Of a DNA stretch of 64,000 nt, positions 1 to 8,697 are shown piece by piece. Position 1 is the first letter of the stretch. Every line of letters begins with the position of its first letter. The position numbers were made by a program, and so were the translations under genes. The notes beneath the pieces were generated by a model, which saw nothing but the letters and a program-made list of their open reading frames with translations, did no database searches and was not told the origin of the DNA. Source of the stretch: Tidjanibacter massiliensis (GTDB lineage Bacteria; Bacteroidota; Bacteroidia; Bacteroidales; Rikenellaceae); NCBI RefSeq assembly GCF_900104605.1, contig NZ_LT629960.1:1550001-1614000 (forward strand). The letters are read 5' to 3'.

Positions 1-225
1 GGTATTGCGGGCCGCCGCCGGGCCGCCGTTGGGCTGGCGGACATAACAGATATCCAGCCGGTCGGCATACTCCCGCACCACCCCGTCCGAGGAGAGTTCC
101 GGCGCGGAACCGTCCTCGACCACGACCGTCTCAAAGTCGCGCCGCGTCTGGTGCGTCAGCGATTCGAGGAGCTCGCGCACCTCCTGCGGCCGGTTATATA
201 CCGGTATGACAAGCGATATGAACAT
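1..225 (-). CDS. Family 2 glycosyltransferase, N-terminal part only
   Basis: The first 75 codons are visible; the rest lies beyond the left edge. The protein opens FISLVIPVYNRPQEV, the beta-strand/loop that starts a GT-A fold, followed at about residues 35-45 by VVVEDGS, the usual nucleotide-sugar-binding segment, and ends at GGPAAARNT, also typical of family 2 enzymes. It would transfer a sugar from a nucleotide-sugar donor to a glycan or lipid acceptor; acceptor and linkage cannot be told from this part. The start is the ATG at 225, which lies about 25 bases after a TATCTTTG -7 box (250-257, minus strand). No neighbour on this side tells more about its pathway. Confidence 0.85.
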   Translation of the reverse strand, partial: MFISLVIPVYNRPQEVRELLESLTHQTRRDFETVVVEDGSAPELSSDGVVREYADRLDICYVRQPNGGPAAARNT

Positions 226-249
226 ATCTTTCCGAATTCAACTGCCCTG

Positions 250-257
250 CAAAGATA
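250..257 (-). promoter_or_regulatory. Bacteroidetes -7 box for the glycosyltransferase
   Basis: The minus strand reads TATCTTTG, a full match to TAnnTTTG. It sits 25 bases upstream of the ATG at 225. I see no convincing -33 TTG at the usual distance, so only the -7 element is claimed. Confidence 0.5.
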
Positions 258-716
258 AGTTTATATTCGATGAAAAAGAACGGTTTCCACCGAATGCCAT
301 CCCATCGTGAAGCGGCAAGGCAATGCAGCCGAAACGAAGAAACGGCACATCCGCATCGAAACGCGGCGACACGAAACAGGTATCGGCTCATGCTCCGGGA
401 AGCACGGCCGTTTTCCCTGCCGCTGCGGCAGCAAGCTCCCTCATCCAGCCGCTCCCGAATGCAGACGGACATAACGGTCACCAACTGACGCCGGGAAGCA
501 TGGCCGGGCGGAGGAACGCCGCCGGCTCCGTACAGCGGGAGATATTCGGCATACAAAGACGACATCCGTAAACCGCGCTCCGGATTCCGGCTGCGCATCC
601 GATTGCCGGACACAGCAAGGGACGACCGAAACGGCAGCCACCCCGTTTCCGGTTCTCCTGCCGGCCGCGGCGCACCATCATCTGCCTCCAGAGACCGTGT
701 GCCCGCTCCTATACGC
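258..716. other. Non-coding gap between glycosyltransferase and bfr
   Basis: About 460 bases without a convincing gene. Open frames exist on both strands, but their translations are arginine- and serine-rich with no recognisable motif, as expected for shadow frames in GC-rich DNA. Only the bfr terminator at its right end is interpretable. Confidence 0.5.
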
Positions 717-739
717 AAAAAGGCGGCCCGAAGACCGCC
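717..739 (-). terminator. Rho-independent terminator of bfr
   Basis: On the minus strand GGCGGTC-TTCG-GGCCGCC forms a 7-bp stem (one T-G pair) with a UUCG-type tetraloop, followed by TTTTT. It lies 28 bases after the bfr stop. Confidence 0.8.
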
Positions 740-766
740 CTCCTTTCCATAAGCCGCAGCGTCTCC

Positions 767-1261
767 CTACTCCGCGTTCTTGAGGTTGTCCACCACCTGC
801 AGCGCAAGGTACTCCTTGCCGTACTCCTTCGAGTTCTCCATCTCCAGACGGAATTGGTCCATATGCCCCTCCTCCACCACGAGGATGTCCTGGAACAACT
901 TGTGGGAACCCGCATCGCCGAGCGCAGCCGTCTCTTTCGACCACGCATTGTAATCCTCTATCGTCCCCTTTTCGAGCTCACGCGCATAGTCGAGCATCTC
1001 CGGGACCTCCGTAATGTGCTTTACGCCTTTCGCGAGCACCATCTTCACCTCGCCTTCGAGGAACAGGATACGTTCGGCGAACTCCTCGGCATGTTTCATC
1101 TCCTGAATGGCCGTCCTCTTGAAATACTGCGCCAGCGGACGGTACCCCTTGTCCTCGCAGATGAAGTGGAAATACATGTACTGCAACGATGCCGTGTTCT
1201 CCTCCGCGAGCGCATTGTTCAGCAGTTCGATGCTGCGCTCATACTTTTTTTCGTTTGCCAT
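767..1261 (-). CDS. bfr: Bacterioferritin-type ferritin
   Basis: A 164-residue four-helix ferritin. The di-iron ferroxidase ligands of E. coli Bfr can be placed: Glu21, Glu54 and His57 (QEMKHAE), Glu95, and Glu130 plus His133 (VVEEGH). Met55 in EMKH matches the Met52 that binds haem between Bfr subunits, so a haem-containing bacterioferritin is favoured over haem-free FTN or Dps. Such 24-subunit cytosolic shells oxidise Fe(II) and store ferric mineral, protecting anaerobes from peroxide. It is monocistronic: a terminator follows and the next gene is 150 bases upstream. No bacterioferritin-associated ferredoxin is seen nearby. Confidence 0.93.
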   Translation of the reverse strand: MANEKKYERSIELLNNALAEENTASLQYMYFHFICEDKGYRPLAQYFKRTAIQEMKHAEEFAERILFLEGEVKMVLAKGVKHITEVPEMLDYARELEKGTIEDYNAWSKETAALGDAGSHKLFQDILVVEEGHMDQFRLEMENSKEYGKEYLALQVVDNLKNAE

Positions 1262-1411
1262 AGTCTTTAAAGTTTATAAGTTATGTCTTAAAATCACAGT
1301 CTCCGTATTCCCTCTGTTCAGCAAAATCCGTACCCGCCATGCTTTCCGGCAGGAAATAATCGTTTTCCGGCAGGCAAAATTCTGTACGCGAACAGCATCT
1401 GGCACCGAAAG

Positions 1412-2131
1412 TCACTCCATCCGGAAAGCGATACGGCATACGGCCTCTCCCTCCGCATTCCGTATCTCGAAAGCGAGGGCTTCCTCCGCCGCCACGATGC
1501 GCAGCCGCTCCCCGTAACGCGCCTCCCGAATGAAATTGATGTCCGTCCGGGCGAAGCGCTTTTGCTGCAACAGCTCCAGCGGCAGCGTATCGACCGCCCA
1601 CTGGATATACTTCACGCTGTTGGCATGGCAGTTGAAATCGAGGTCGCTGTAAACCACCGCATGTTCGTACTCCCGGCCGCCGGAGAGCGGAGCCAGACGG
1701 CACGGCAGTGCGGCCGGCAGCGGGAAATCCTGCGTCATGGAGTCGTAGGCCGGCAGCAGGTGCAGGTCGAGCATGCGCCGGGCCGACAGGTCGAGCATAG
1801 CCCAATTGGTAACGGCGCACGCTATCCTGACGCCTTTCTCGTCGAACACTTCGAAGTTGCGGGTGGTCATGGCACGGGTCACGGCGCTCACCCACGTCGT
1901 AACCCGGATACGTTCGTACTCGGCAGGCATGCGCTCCACCTCCAGCGCCATGCGCGTCAATACCCACGAAGCGTTATGCAGGTTGAGGTCGCGCACGCCG
2001 AACCCGCCCCGGTCCGCATCCTCCCCCGCCGTGTGCAGGATGTAATCGGCGAGCGACATGAGCGTAGCCCGTTTCATGAAATCGGCATCTCCCGGTTCTA
2101 TTCTGTAAATATATTCCCTTTTATTGTCCAT
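1412..2131 (-). CDS. Acyl-ACP thioesterase family protein
   Basis: 239 residues with the double hot-dog layout of acyl-ACP thioesterases (PF01643): an N-terminal half with YRIEPGDADFMKRATL and VTTWVSAVTRAMTTRNFEVFD, and a C-terminal half with YSDLDFNCHANSVKYIQWA, where DxNxHxNxxxY is the recognised active-site helix signature. The enzyme hydrolyses acyl-ACP to free fatty acid. The start at 2131 (MDNKREYIYRIEP) aligns with the usual N-terminus; the frame stays open further upstream, but that sequence is the antisense of the divergent gene. It stands alone, divergent from the DUF2975 gene. Its acyl-chain preference cannot be read from sequence. Confidence 0.88.
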   Translation of the reverse strand: MDNKREYIYRIEPGDADFMKRATLMSLADYILHTAGEDADRGGFGVRDLNLHNASWVLTRMALEVERMPAEYERIRVTTWVSAVTRAMTTRNFEVFDEKGVRIACAVTNWAMLDLSARRMLDLHLLPAYDSMTQDFPLPAALPCRLAPLSGGREYEHAVVYSDLDFNCHANSVKYIQWAVDTLPLELLQQKRFARTDINFIREARYGERLRIVAAEEALAFEIRNAEGEAVCRIAFRME

Positions 2132-2288
2132 AAGCCGGTAATAATTATTAACTTGCCACAGTTTTACCTCCTGCGGCACGCCATGTACGGCCACTACCAA
2201 GATACGCATAATCCCGCGAAACGGCAAGCGCCTGCCGGCATGACAAAGGGCTAAGAATAAAAATATATCGAAAAACAATAAAAAACTA

Positions 2289-2318
2289 TTGTTTTTCCGG
2301 AAAACAGCCGTATATTTG
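2289..2318 (+). promoter_or_regulatory. Consensus Bacteroidetes promoter of the DUF2975/XRE operon
   Basis: TTG at 2289-2291 and TATATTTG at 2311-2318 are separated by 19 bases, close to the ideal -33/-7 arrangement of the Bacteroidetes primary sigma factor. The ATG follows 32 bases later. Confidence 0.75.
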
Positions 2319-2350
2319 CATATCGAATTACGATAAATTGTTATTGAATC

Positions 2351-3055
2351 ATGAAGTCCAAAAAGACCATACTGCGCCGCATCACCACGCTGTACGTCGT
2401 GTTCTTCGTCGTGATAGCCTTCGGCATCGTGCGGACGGTTTCCCGGTTTTCCGGCGAAGACTTCAATACGGGGCGGAACGACGCCCGCCGCATGGTGGCC
2501 GCCGCACGGATGGCCGACGGCCGCAACGTCGAACTCATGTACGACCTGCGGGTAGCCACCAGCACCACGGGTTTCGACATACCGATATACCGCAATGCCG
2601 CCGACAGCGTCACGATGTATGCCCGGCCGTCGCTCCTCGACCTGGAGGCCGTCATGCCGGCGGGAAGTTCCTCCGGCACCTCCGCCTTCAACTCCTACAG
2701 CATCGTTTACGGTCTGCTGGCCATGATGACCTATGCCGCGATATTCGTGATACTGTTCGTCATCATCGGTTCCCTGCGGAAAAGCATCCGCAATGACGAC
2801 GTGTTCCGCAAGTCGAACATCGCCCTTACGCGGGCCATCGGCATCCTGCTGATAGCCGCTTCGCTGCTCTTCTCGCTGATGAGCTGGCTCGAAGCGCGGG
2901 CCGCCGCACCCTATTTCGCAGGAAGTCCCTATGCGATAAACACGGCTTTCCCGTTCAACTTCGGAGAGATAATCATGGGCGTACTCATCTTCATCATCGC
3001 GGAGATATTCTCCATCAGTTCCACGCTGAGCGAAGAACAGAAACTCACCATCTGA
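2351..3055 (+). CDS. DUF2975-like membrane protein
   Basis: 234 residues with four predicted membrane helices, at about 12-28, 116-142, 157-180 and 198-220, and a polar region of about 85 residues between the first and second that should face outside. The last helix is followed by a short tail with SSTLSEEQKLTI. This layout, with a small YozG-like HTH gene directly downstream (48-base gap, same strand), is the usual context of DUF2975 proteins. Their biochemical function is not established; a membrane partner that controls or is controlled by the regulator is an inference from the pairing. Expression should be driven by the strong promoter at 2289-2318. Confidence 0.75.
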   Translation: MKSKKTILRRITTLYVVFFVVIAFGIVRTVSRFSGEDFNTGRNDARRMVAAARMADGRNVELMYDLRVATSTTGFDIPIYRNAADSVTMYARPSLLDLEAVMPAGSSSGTSAFNSYSIVYGLLAMMTYAAIFVILFVIIGSLRKSIRNDDVFRKSNIALTRAIGILLIAASLLFSLMSWLEARAAAPYFAGSPYAINTAFPFNFGEIIMGVLIFIIAEIFSISSTLSEEQKLTI

Positions 3056-3103
3056 CCGGGAACCTATGACACGCATGAAAGCATACAAGAAAGACTGAGA
3101 GGC

Positions 3104-3325
3104 ATGGCGATTATAATCAACATAGATGTTATGATGGCCAAAAGGAAGATGTCGCTGAACGAACTCTCCGAACGCGTCAATATCACACAGGCCAACATGT
3201 CGATACTCAAGACGGGCAAAGCCAAGGCCATCCGGATATCGACGCTCGATGCGATATGCCGCGTTCTGGAGTGCCAGCCCGGCGACATCATCGAATACCG
3301 CCCGGACGAACCGGACCCGGAGTAA
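3104..3325 (+). CDS. Small Cro/CI-type (YozG-like) HTH regulator
   Basis: A 73-residue protein that is little more than one helix-turn-helix: MSLNELSERVNITQANMSIL (helices 2-3) and STLDAICRVLECQPGDIIEY, the classic C-terminal signature of the YozG/HTH_26 family. It should bind DNA as a dimer in the cytosol. It follows the DUF2975 membrane protein by 48 bases, with an in-frame alternative ATG at 3131. A role in regulating its own operon is likely by analogy but not shown by a visible operator. Confidence 0.88.
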   Translation: MAIIINIDVMMAKRKMSLNELSERVNITQANMSILKTGKAKAIRISTLDAICRVLECQPGDIIEYRPDEPDPE

Positions 3326-3415
3326 CCGGAGGAGGGGCTCCGCCCCGGCAGACAGCAGTGACACGCGATGAAAGACAATTACACATAAGTTCAATCAACT
3401 CTTAAAGTTAATGTT

Positions 3416-6223
3416 ATGATTAGGAAAATCTTTTTAACGGTAGCCGCGACACTCGTAGCTGTTACGGGGCTGTTCGCACAGGAGCTTCCCGATGACCCCG
3501 AGGTACGCAAGGGCGTGCTCGACAACGGGATGACTTACTACATCCGCCACAACGACAAACCCGCCAATCAGGCAGAATTCTGGATTTTCGACAATGTGGG
3601 CGCACTGCAGGAGGAGGACTCCCAGCAGGGACTCGCACACTTCCTCGAACACATGGCCTTCAACGGGACCGAGAACTTCCCGGGCAAGAACATGATTAAC
3701 TACCTGGAGAGCATCGGCGTGAAATTTGGTGCCAACCTGAACGCCTTCACCGCACAGGAGATGACCTGCTACAACATGTCCAACGTGCCTGTCACCCGCG
3801 AAGGCGTCATCGACTCCGCCCTGCTCATCCTCCACGACTGGGCGTACTACATCACGCTCGACGGCGACGAGATTGACAACGAGCGCGGTGTCATCGTCGA
3901 GGAGCTCCGCACCTGTCAGAACGCAAGCTGGCGGACCAATGAGAAACTCAGGCCCTATCTCTACGGCGATACGCGCTACACGACCCGCAACATCATCGGC
4001 AGTGAAGAGGGCCTCCGCAGCTTCGACCACAAGGAGCTCCGCGACTTCTACCACCGCTGGTACCGCACCGACATGCAGGCGCTCTTCATCGTCGGCGATT
4101 TCGACGTGGACATGATGGAACAGAAGGTCATCGCCCTGATGTCCGACATTCCCGCCGTAGAGAACCCGGAACCCAAGCAGACAATCGTAATTGCCCCGAA
4201 CGACGAACCCATCGTGGGCATCATCACCGACCCGGAACTCACCGGGACCAACGTGACGCTCTATATCAAGAGGGAACCGATACCCACCGAATACAACAAG
4301 ACACCGGATGTCGCCATGCTCGACATGCTCGACCGCTTCATGATGACCATCGCCGACGAACGCTTCAGCGACATCGCCCAGAAACCCGACGCACCGTTCA
4401 TCTCCGGAGGAATGTACAGCGGTTATATGGTCAACGCCATGGATGTGACGCTCGTGCAGGCCAACGCCCGTGACGGCGAAGCCCTGAGGGCATTCGACGC
4501 CATGTACACCGAAGTGGAGAAGATGATACGCTTCGGCTTCACGCAGTCGGAATTCGACCGCGCCAAGACCGAAATCGAACGCCAGATACAGCAGGAGTAC
4601 GACCGCCGCGACGACCGCCGCAGCGATGAGTTCATGTGGCCGTTCATCTACAACTACATGCTCAACGCACCGATGATGAGCGCCGAGGATGAATACGAAT
4701 TCAACAACTACCTGCTGCAGGTAATCAACCTCGACCTGCTCAACCAATTCGTACAGCAGATGCGCCTCACCCCGACCAACCAGGTAATCATCGTAATGGC
4801 TCCGGAGAAAGCGGATGCCGTCGTACCCACCGCGGAACAGATAGAGGAGACCATCGGCAAGGTACGCGCAGCCGAACTCGAAGCGAACATCGAAGATTTC
4901 GTGATAGAGCCCCTCATTCCGGCCAAGACCAAACTCAAAGGCTCGAAGGTGAAGACGACCGAAACCGACCGGTTCGGCGCAACGATATGGACCCTCAAGA
5001 ACGGCGCTAAAATCGTCGTACTGCCTACCGACTTCAAGGCCGACGAGGTGACCATGCAGGTTATCTCCAAGGGCGGTAAATCGGTACTCGCCGACGACGA
5101 GATTCTTTCGGCTACCGTGCTGCCCGACTACACCGCAATGGCCGGTCTGGGCAAGTTCAATGCCAGCGACCTGCGCAAGCAGCTTACCGGCAAGATGGCC
5201 AGCGTCAGCCCCTTCATCGGTAACTACAGCAACGGTTTCTATGCTTCGGCTTCGCCCAAGGACCTCGAAACCATGCTCCAGCTCCTCTACCTGTCGTTCA
5301 CCTCTCCGAGGTTCGACGAGAGCGACTTCAACGTACTGATGGACAAACTCCAGTCGGCTTACCAGAACATGGCCAGCAACCCGATGTTCCAGTTGCAGGA
5401 CACGCTGACCAGCACGCTCTACAACCACAGCCCGCGCCGTGAAATGCTCACTTACGACAATCTCTCCCAGATAGATTTCGCCAAGATGCAGCAGATTTAC
5501 GACAAGCTCTACCGGAATGCCGACGACTTCACCTATACCATCGTGGGCAACGTAGACCTCGAAACGCTGAAACCGCTCGTAGAGAAGTACATCGGCTCGC
5601 TGCCCAGCACCAAACAGGGCTATTCGTGGGAAGACGACGGCGTACGGTATCCGCAGGGCAAGGTGACGAACCACTTCTCGACCACCATGGAGATGCCCAA
5701 GACCAGCGTCCTGACCATCTTCACCGGCGAAATGCCCTACACGTTGGAGAACATTCTCGCCATGGACTTCCTCTCGCAGATACTCGATATCCGCTACACG
5801 GCTACCCTGCGTGAGGAGAAGGGCGGTACCTACGGCGTACAGACCAGCGGCGACGCATCGTTCGCTCCGGTACAGACCTACATGCTCTTCACCATCTTCG
5901 ACACCGACCCGGCTATGGCCGACGAGCTCAAGCAGGATATCGTGAACGAGATTCAGAAACTCTCCGAGGAGGGCGTGAAAGAGGAAGACCTCAGCAAGAT
6001 TAAGGAGTACTTCACCAAACAGTATCCCGACCAAATCAAACAGAATGGTTACTGGCTGGGTACCCTCGTGAACTACCACCTCTACGGTTACGACCTCGAT
6101 ACGAACTACATGGAGACCGTGAACGGCTTTACGTCCGACTACTTCAAACAGTTGGCCGCCAAGATTCTCGCCGATGGCAACGTCATCGAGATTCTCATGA
6201 CGCCCGAAACCGCAGCGGAATAA
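3416..6223 (+). CDS. Exported M16-family zinc metallopeptidase (insulinase/pitrilysin type)
   Basis: 935 residues. A signal peptide (residues 1-21, cleavage near LFAQE) sends it to the periplasm. The inverted zinc motif HFLEH is at residues 75-79 (His75, Glu78 catalytic base, His79) and the third ligand is probably Glu156 in DNERGVIVEE. Two tandem M16 modules follow: a peptidase_M16_C region around 195-370, and a second half from about 525 that starts like another M16 domain (IWTLKNGAKIVVLPTDFKAD) but has no HxxEH, as is normal for the inactive half. Length fits two-module clamshell enzymes that degrade peptides. It has its own terminator. Its start at 3416 is set by the signal peptide. Confidence 0.93.
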   Translation: MIRKIFLTVAATLVAVTGLFAQELPDDPEVRKGVLDNGMTYYIRHNDKPANQAEFWIFDNVGALQEEDSQQGLAHFLEHMAFNGTENFPGKNMINYLESIGVKFGANLNAFTAQEMTCYNMSNVPVTREGVIDSALLILHDWAYYITLDGDEIDNERGVIVEELRTCQNASWRTNEKLRPYLYGDTRYTTRNIIGSEEGLRSFDHKELRDFYHRWYRTDMQALFIVGDFDVDMMEQKVIALMSDIPAVENPEPKQTIVIAPNDEPIVGIITDPELTGTNVTLYIKREPIPTEYNKTPDVAMLDMLDRFMMTIADERFSDIAQKPDAPFISGGMYSGYMVNAMDVTLVQANARDGEALRAFDAMYTEVEKMIRFGFTQSEFDRAKTEIERQIQQEYDRRDDRRSDEFMWPFIYNYMLNAPMMSAEDEYEFNNYLLQVINLDLLNQFVQQMRLTPTNQVIIVMAPEKADAVVPTAEQIEETIGKVRAAELEANIEDFVIEPLIPAKTKLKGSKVKTTETDRFGATIWTLKNGAKIVVLPTDFKADEVTMQVISKGGKSVLADDEILSATVLPDYTAMAGLGKFNASDLRKQLTGKMASVSPFIGNYSNGFYASASPKDLETMLQLLYLSFTSPRFDESDFNVLMDKLQSAYQNMASNPMFQLQDTLTSTLYNHSPRREMLTYDNLSQIDFAKMQQIYDKLYRNADDFTYTIVGNVDLETLKPLVEKYIGSLPSTKQGYSWEDDGVRYPQGKVTNHFSTTMEMPKTSVLTIFTGEMPYTLENILAMDFLSQILDIRYTATLREEKGGTYGVQTSGDASFAPVQTYMLFTIFDTDPAMADELKQDIVNEIQKLSEEGVKEEDLSKIKEYFTKQYPDQIKQNGYWLGTLVNYHLYGYDLDTNYMETVNGFTSDYFKQLAAKILADGNVIEILMTPETAAE

Positions 6224-6242
6224 ACCCTGTCGTTCCGAAACG

Positions 6243-6275
6243 ATACGGGCCCCTTGAAGGGGCCCGTATTATTTT
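6243..6275 (+). terminator. Terminator of the M16 peptidase gene
   Basis: ATACGGGCCCC-TTGA-AGGGGCCCGTAT, a 12-bp stem with a four-base loop, runs into TTATTTT. It starts 20 bases after the stop codon. Confidence 0.88.
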
Positions 6276-6702
6276 GTCCCACATCCGTCCGGTATCTCTG
6301 CTCTCCCACGCACGACACCTGCCACAGGCAACGGAACGAACCGCTTCTGCCGTCCACCGTATTACCCGGTCGGCCCGGCGACAATTCGTCCGACAAGGTG
6401 CAACCACCGAGCATCGACGACGTCACACTCCCGGTGATACGATACATGATGAGCAGCCTACGAAAACGCCACACGACACATCCGCCGGGCAACAAGAAGG
6501 CACACACTGCCGGAAACGGCCGGCCGTCACGATACGTCCGACACGGACCCCGACAGGAAGCCACGACACCCGGTCTGAGAGCCGCAGGCGCTCCGGCACC
6601 TCACTCCGCCAGAAGACAACCTTTATTTTTCCCATTGCGTATGTCGTTGCGGAAAACGGCCATTCGGGAATCCGCCGCCGCGGCAAGAGACCGACCTGGA
6701 AA
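6276..6702. other. Gap between converging M16 peptidase and outer-membrane protein genes
   Basis: 427 bases with no supported gene. Long open frames on both strands here run on into neighbouring genes in the wrong frame. No clear terminator for the leftward gene was found. Confidence 0.4.
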
Positions 6703-7449
6703 TTACATGCGGAAAGAGAGACCGCCCGTGAAATTGACATCTTCCAGAGCAGGGTTCCAGCTTACGGAGGTAAAGATACCGAATTCCAGTCCGGCAAGCC
6801 CCTCGAAACGCCAGCTTCGCCCGGCATTGAAGTGGACATCCTGCACATAGAAGTCGCGGTCGATACCGTAAACGCCGTAGGCATTCCACGGCACCATGCC
6901 GATACCCGCCTCCAGGTCGATGCCCTTGAAGGTGAAAGGATACGAAATCTCGAAATAGGAAGCGAAAACCCGTTTGCCGGCGGCATTGTAATCCGAACCG
7001 CCGAACAGCGTCGTGTACCATGCGAGCGCGACGGGAACCTGTTCGGAAATGCGCCACCTAATGCCCGCTTCGATACGGTGGGGCGACCCTTTGCCGAAAC
7101 TGAAATAGCCGTAGCTATCCCGCTTTTCCCCTGCCGGCGAGACGCAATAGATGTCGGCGAGCGACAGGTCTACCGGACCGACCCCGTAAGCAAGCGTCAG
7201 GTCCATCTCCCGGTAGGAGGCGGCTGCAAAATCGGTGGACCCCCAGGCAGCGATGGAGAACGCCCCGACGGAAAACGACAGGGAAGGCTGGAAACTGACA
7301 CCTGCCTCCCGCAGTCCCCGCCACATGTAATTGCTTACTATATCTGCGCCGCCGCCAAATTCCGCACGGCAACGTCTCTCCTGCGCCGCCACTTCGTTCG
7401 TGAACACGAGGGCCGCGACCGCCACAATACCTTTTATCCAACGTACCAT
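6703..7449 (-). CDS. TorF/Gcw_chp-like outer-membrane beta-barrel protein
   Basis: 248 residues starting with a signal peptide (MVRWIKGIVAVAALVFTNEVAAQ). The mature part alternates aromatic/hydrophobic and polar residues, ends in a terminal aromatic/hydrophobic strand (VNFTGGLSFRM), and near its start has DIVSNYMWRGLREAGVSFQPS followed by IAAWGSTDFA and EMDLTLAYG, the pattern of the TorF/Gcw_chp putative porin family. It is probably a small outer-membrane channel or structural barrel; the substrate is unknown. The start at 7449 was chosen for the signal peptide; an in-frame ATG lies at 7461. It has its own promoter. Confidence 0.7.
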   Translation of the reverse strand: MVRWIKGIVAVAALVFTNEVAAQERRCRAEFGGGADIVSNYMWRGLREAGVSFQPSLSFSVGAFSIAAWGSTDFAAASYREMDLTLAYGVGPVDLSLADIYCVSPAGEKRDSYGYFSFGKGSPHRIEAGIRWRISEQVPVALAWYTTLFGGSDYNAAGKRVFASYFEISYPFTFKGIDLEAGIGMVPWNAYGVYGIDRDFYVQDVHFNAGRSWRFEGLAGLEFGIFTSVSWNPALEDVNFTGGLSFRM

Positions 7450-7542
7450 AATCAGGTGCATCTCTTTCCGTTCGTCACGGACATCGCCCGCAACTCCTCC
7501 CCGGACAGCCACGCACCTACACCGCAACATGCTCCGGGCGCA

Positions 7543-7574
7543 CAAAAATAAACAATCCCGCGACACCGGACAAA
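7543..7574 (-). promoter_or_regulatory. Promoter of the outer-membrane protein gene
   Basis: On the minus strand TTTG (7571-7574) and TATTTTTG (7543-7550) are separated by exactly 20 bases, a full -33/-7 match. The leader before the ATG at 7449 would be about 85-90 nt. Confidence 0.65.
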
Positions 7575-7623
7575 CCGTCGGCGGTTTTCGCCGCATCTTG
7601 CTGCGGCAGCGCCGTTATCCCTC

Positions 7624-8151
7624 CTACATGGCCATCCGCTCCCAATCCACTATCGCCTTCTTCCGCTCCCGACCCCAGCGGTATCCGCCACCACCGTCGC
7701 CGCACACGACGCGGTGGCACGGTACGGCCACGGCCAATCTGTTCGCCGCGATGGCCAACGCCACTTGCCGGACAGCCCCGGGACACCCGACAGCCGCCGC
7801 GACCTCGGCATAGGTCATGGTCTCTCCCGGAGCTATCCGCAGCAGGGCCTGCCATACCGCCGACTGGAACGTCGTGCTCCTGAAACAGAGCGGCAAAGGA
7901 TTCTTCCCGTCATACAACAGCTCCTTGAACGATATCCTGTCGAAAGCGCGGTTGCGGCCCACCCAGGAATCGGCCCACACCCGCCGGAGCACAGCAGCCG
8001 CCCGCTCTTCCGAATCCACGAATTCGAAAGAACAGAGGCCGGAATAGTTGAAAGCCGCAAGGCATCTCCCGAACGGAGAGTCGATAAACCCATACTCCAC
8101 GACTCCGTTCTCCGACGGATTATAAAGATGTATAACAGTTTTCATAATCAA
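7624..8151 (-). CDS. ogt: Methylated-DNA-[protein]-cysteine S-methyltransferase
   Basis: About 173-175 residues. The C-terminal DNA-binding/active-site domain is complete: TTFQSAVWQALLRIAPGETMTYAEVA, the arginine-finger region GCPGAVRQVA, Asn (AANRL) and the acceptor motif PCHRVV with the reactive Cys at residue 143 when counted from the second Met. It removes O6-methylguanine by a suicide transfer to that Cys. The N-terminal domain is short and divergent, as in Ogt rather than Ada. Two ATGs, 8151 and 8145, are equally plausible. It is transcribed alone, leftward, behind the outer-membrane protein promoter region. Confidence 0.92.
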   Translation of the reverse strand: MIMKTVIHLYNPSENGVVEYGFIDSPFGRCLAAFNYSGLCSFEFVDSEERAAAVLRRVWADSWVGRNRAFDRISFKELLYDGKNPLPLCFRSTTFQSAVWQALLRIAPGETMTYAEVAAAVGCPGAVRQVALAIAANRLAVAVPCHRVVCGDGGGGYRWGRERKKAIVDWERMAM

Positions 8152-8161
8152 TATATCGATT

Positions 8162-8571
8162 TAAGTCAATCTTCTAATTATTCATACCGGCACTCTTCCC
8201 TCCTCGCCTGCCGCCGGGCCGCTGGAACAGGCTCCGCCCGAACCTCTCCGCCGAAAGCCGGCAAAAACGCGCAGAGGCTGCCGCAGCGCTTCCGCCGCCG
8301 CAGTTCGTCACGGCCCCCTGCCTCGGAAGTACCCCGTACGCCTCTATACTATGTTTACCGGATTAAAAAACGACAGAATGCCACTGCGCATATTCAATCG
8401 CACGGTACCAAACGGATGAATATCATGCTGAAAATCCGACAAAGAATTCATTTCGGAGGATTCGCCATGCCATTATTGTGCCGTTCCTTTCCGGAAAGCG
8501 GACAAAATGCACGGATACATACAAATTCGTCCGCAGGCAGACACGACGGCCGTCATATGCTAACCGGCAGC
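8162..8571. other. Gap between ogt and the aminotransferase terminator
   Basis: Roughly 410 bases with no supported gene, RNA or promoter box that I can recognise on either strand. Confidence 0.4.
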
Positions 8572-8614
8572 CGAAAAATAGAGAAGCCCGGCTGCACCAT
8601 GGTGCGGCCGGGCT
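8572..8614 (-). terminator. Terminator of the aspartokinase/aminotransferase operon
   Basis: A 14-bp stem (AGCCCGGC...GCCGGGCT with inner GCACC/GGTGC) is followed on the minus strand by TCTCTATTTTT. It lies about 85 bases after the aminotransferase stop. Confidence 0.75.
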
Positions 8615-8697
8615 CTCCTGTCCGAAACGTCATCTCCGCAACCGGTCCTTCCGGACAAACGGAAAAGTACCGTGCAACAGGGCAGGCAATTCCGCCC

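Noticed and set aside
1412-3394. A fusion of the acyl-ACP thioesterase with an upstream 420-residue extension
   Set aside because: The extension is antisense to the DUF2975 and XRE genes, has no family similarity, and the thioesterase domain starts cleanly at 2131.
3434-6079. Long open frame on the minus strand across the whole M16 peptidase gene (about 880 codons)
   Set aside because: It is the antisense shadow of a highly codon-biased, GC-rich gene. The translation has no motif, and the plus-strand protein has a signal peptide, zinc motif and full family length. Similar long shadows oppose the PCMD lipoprotein, the prolyl oligopeptidase, RNase R and tgt.
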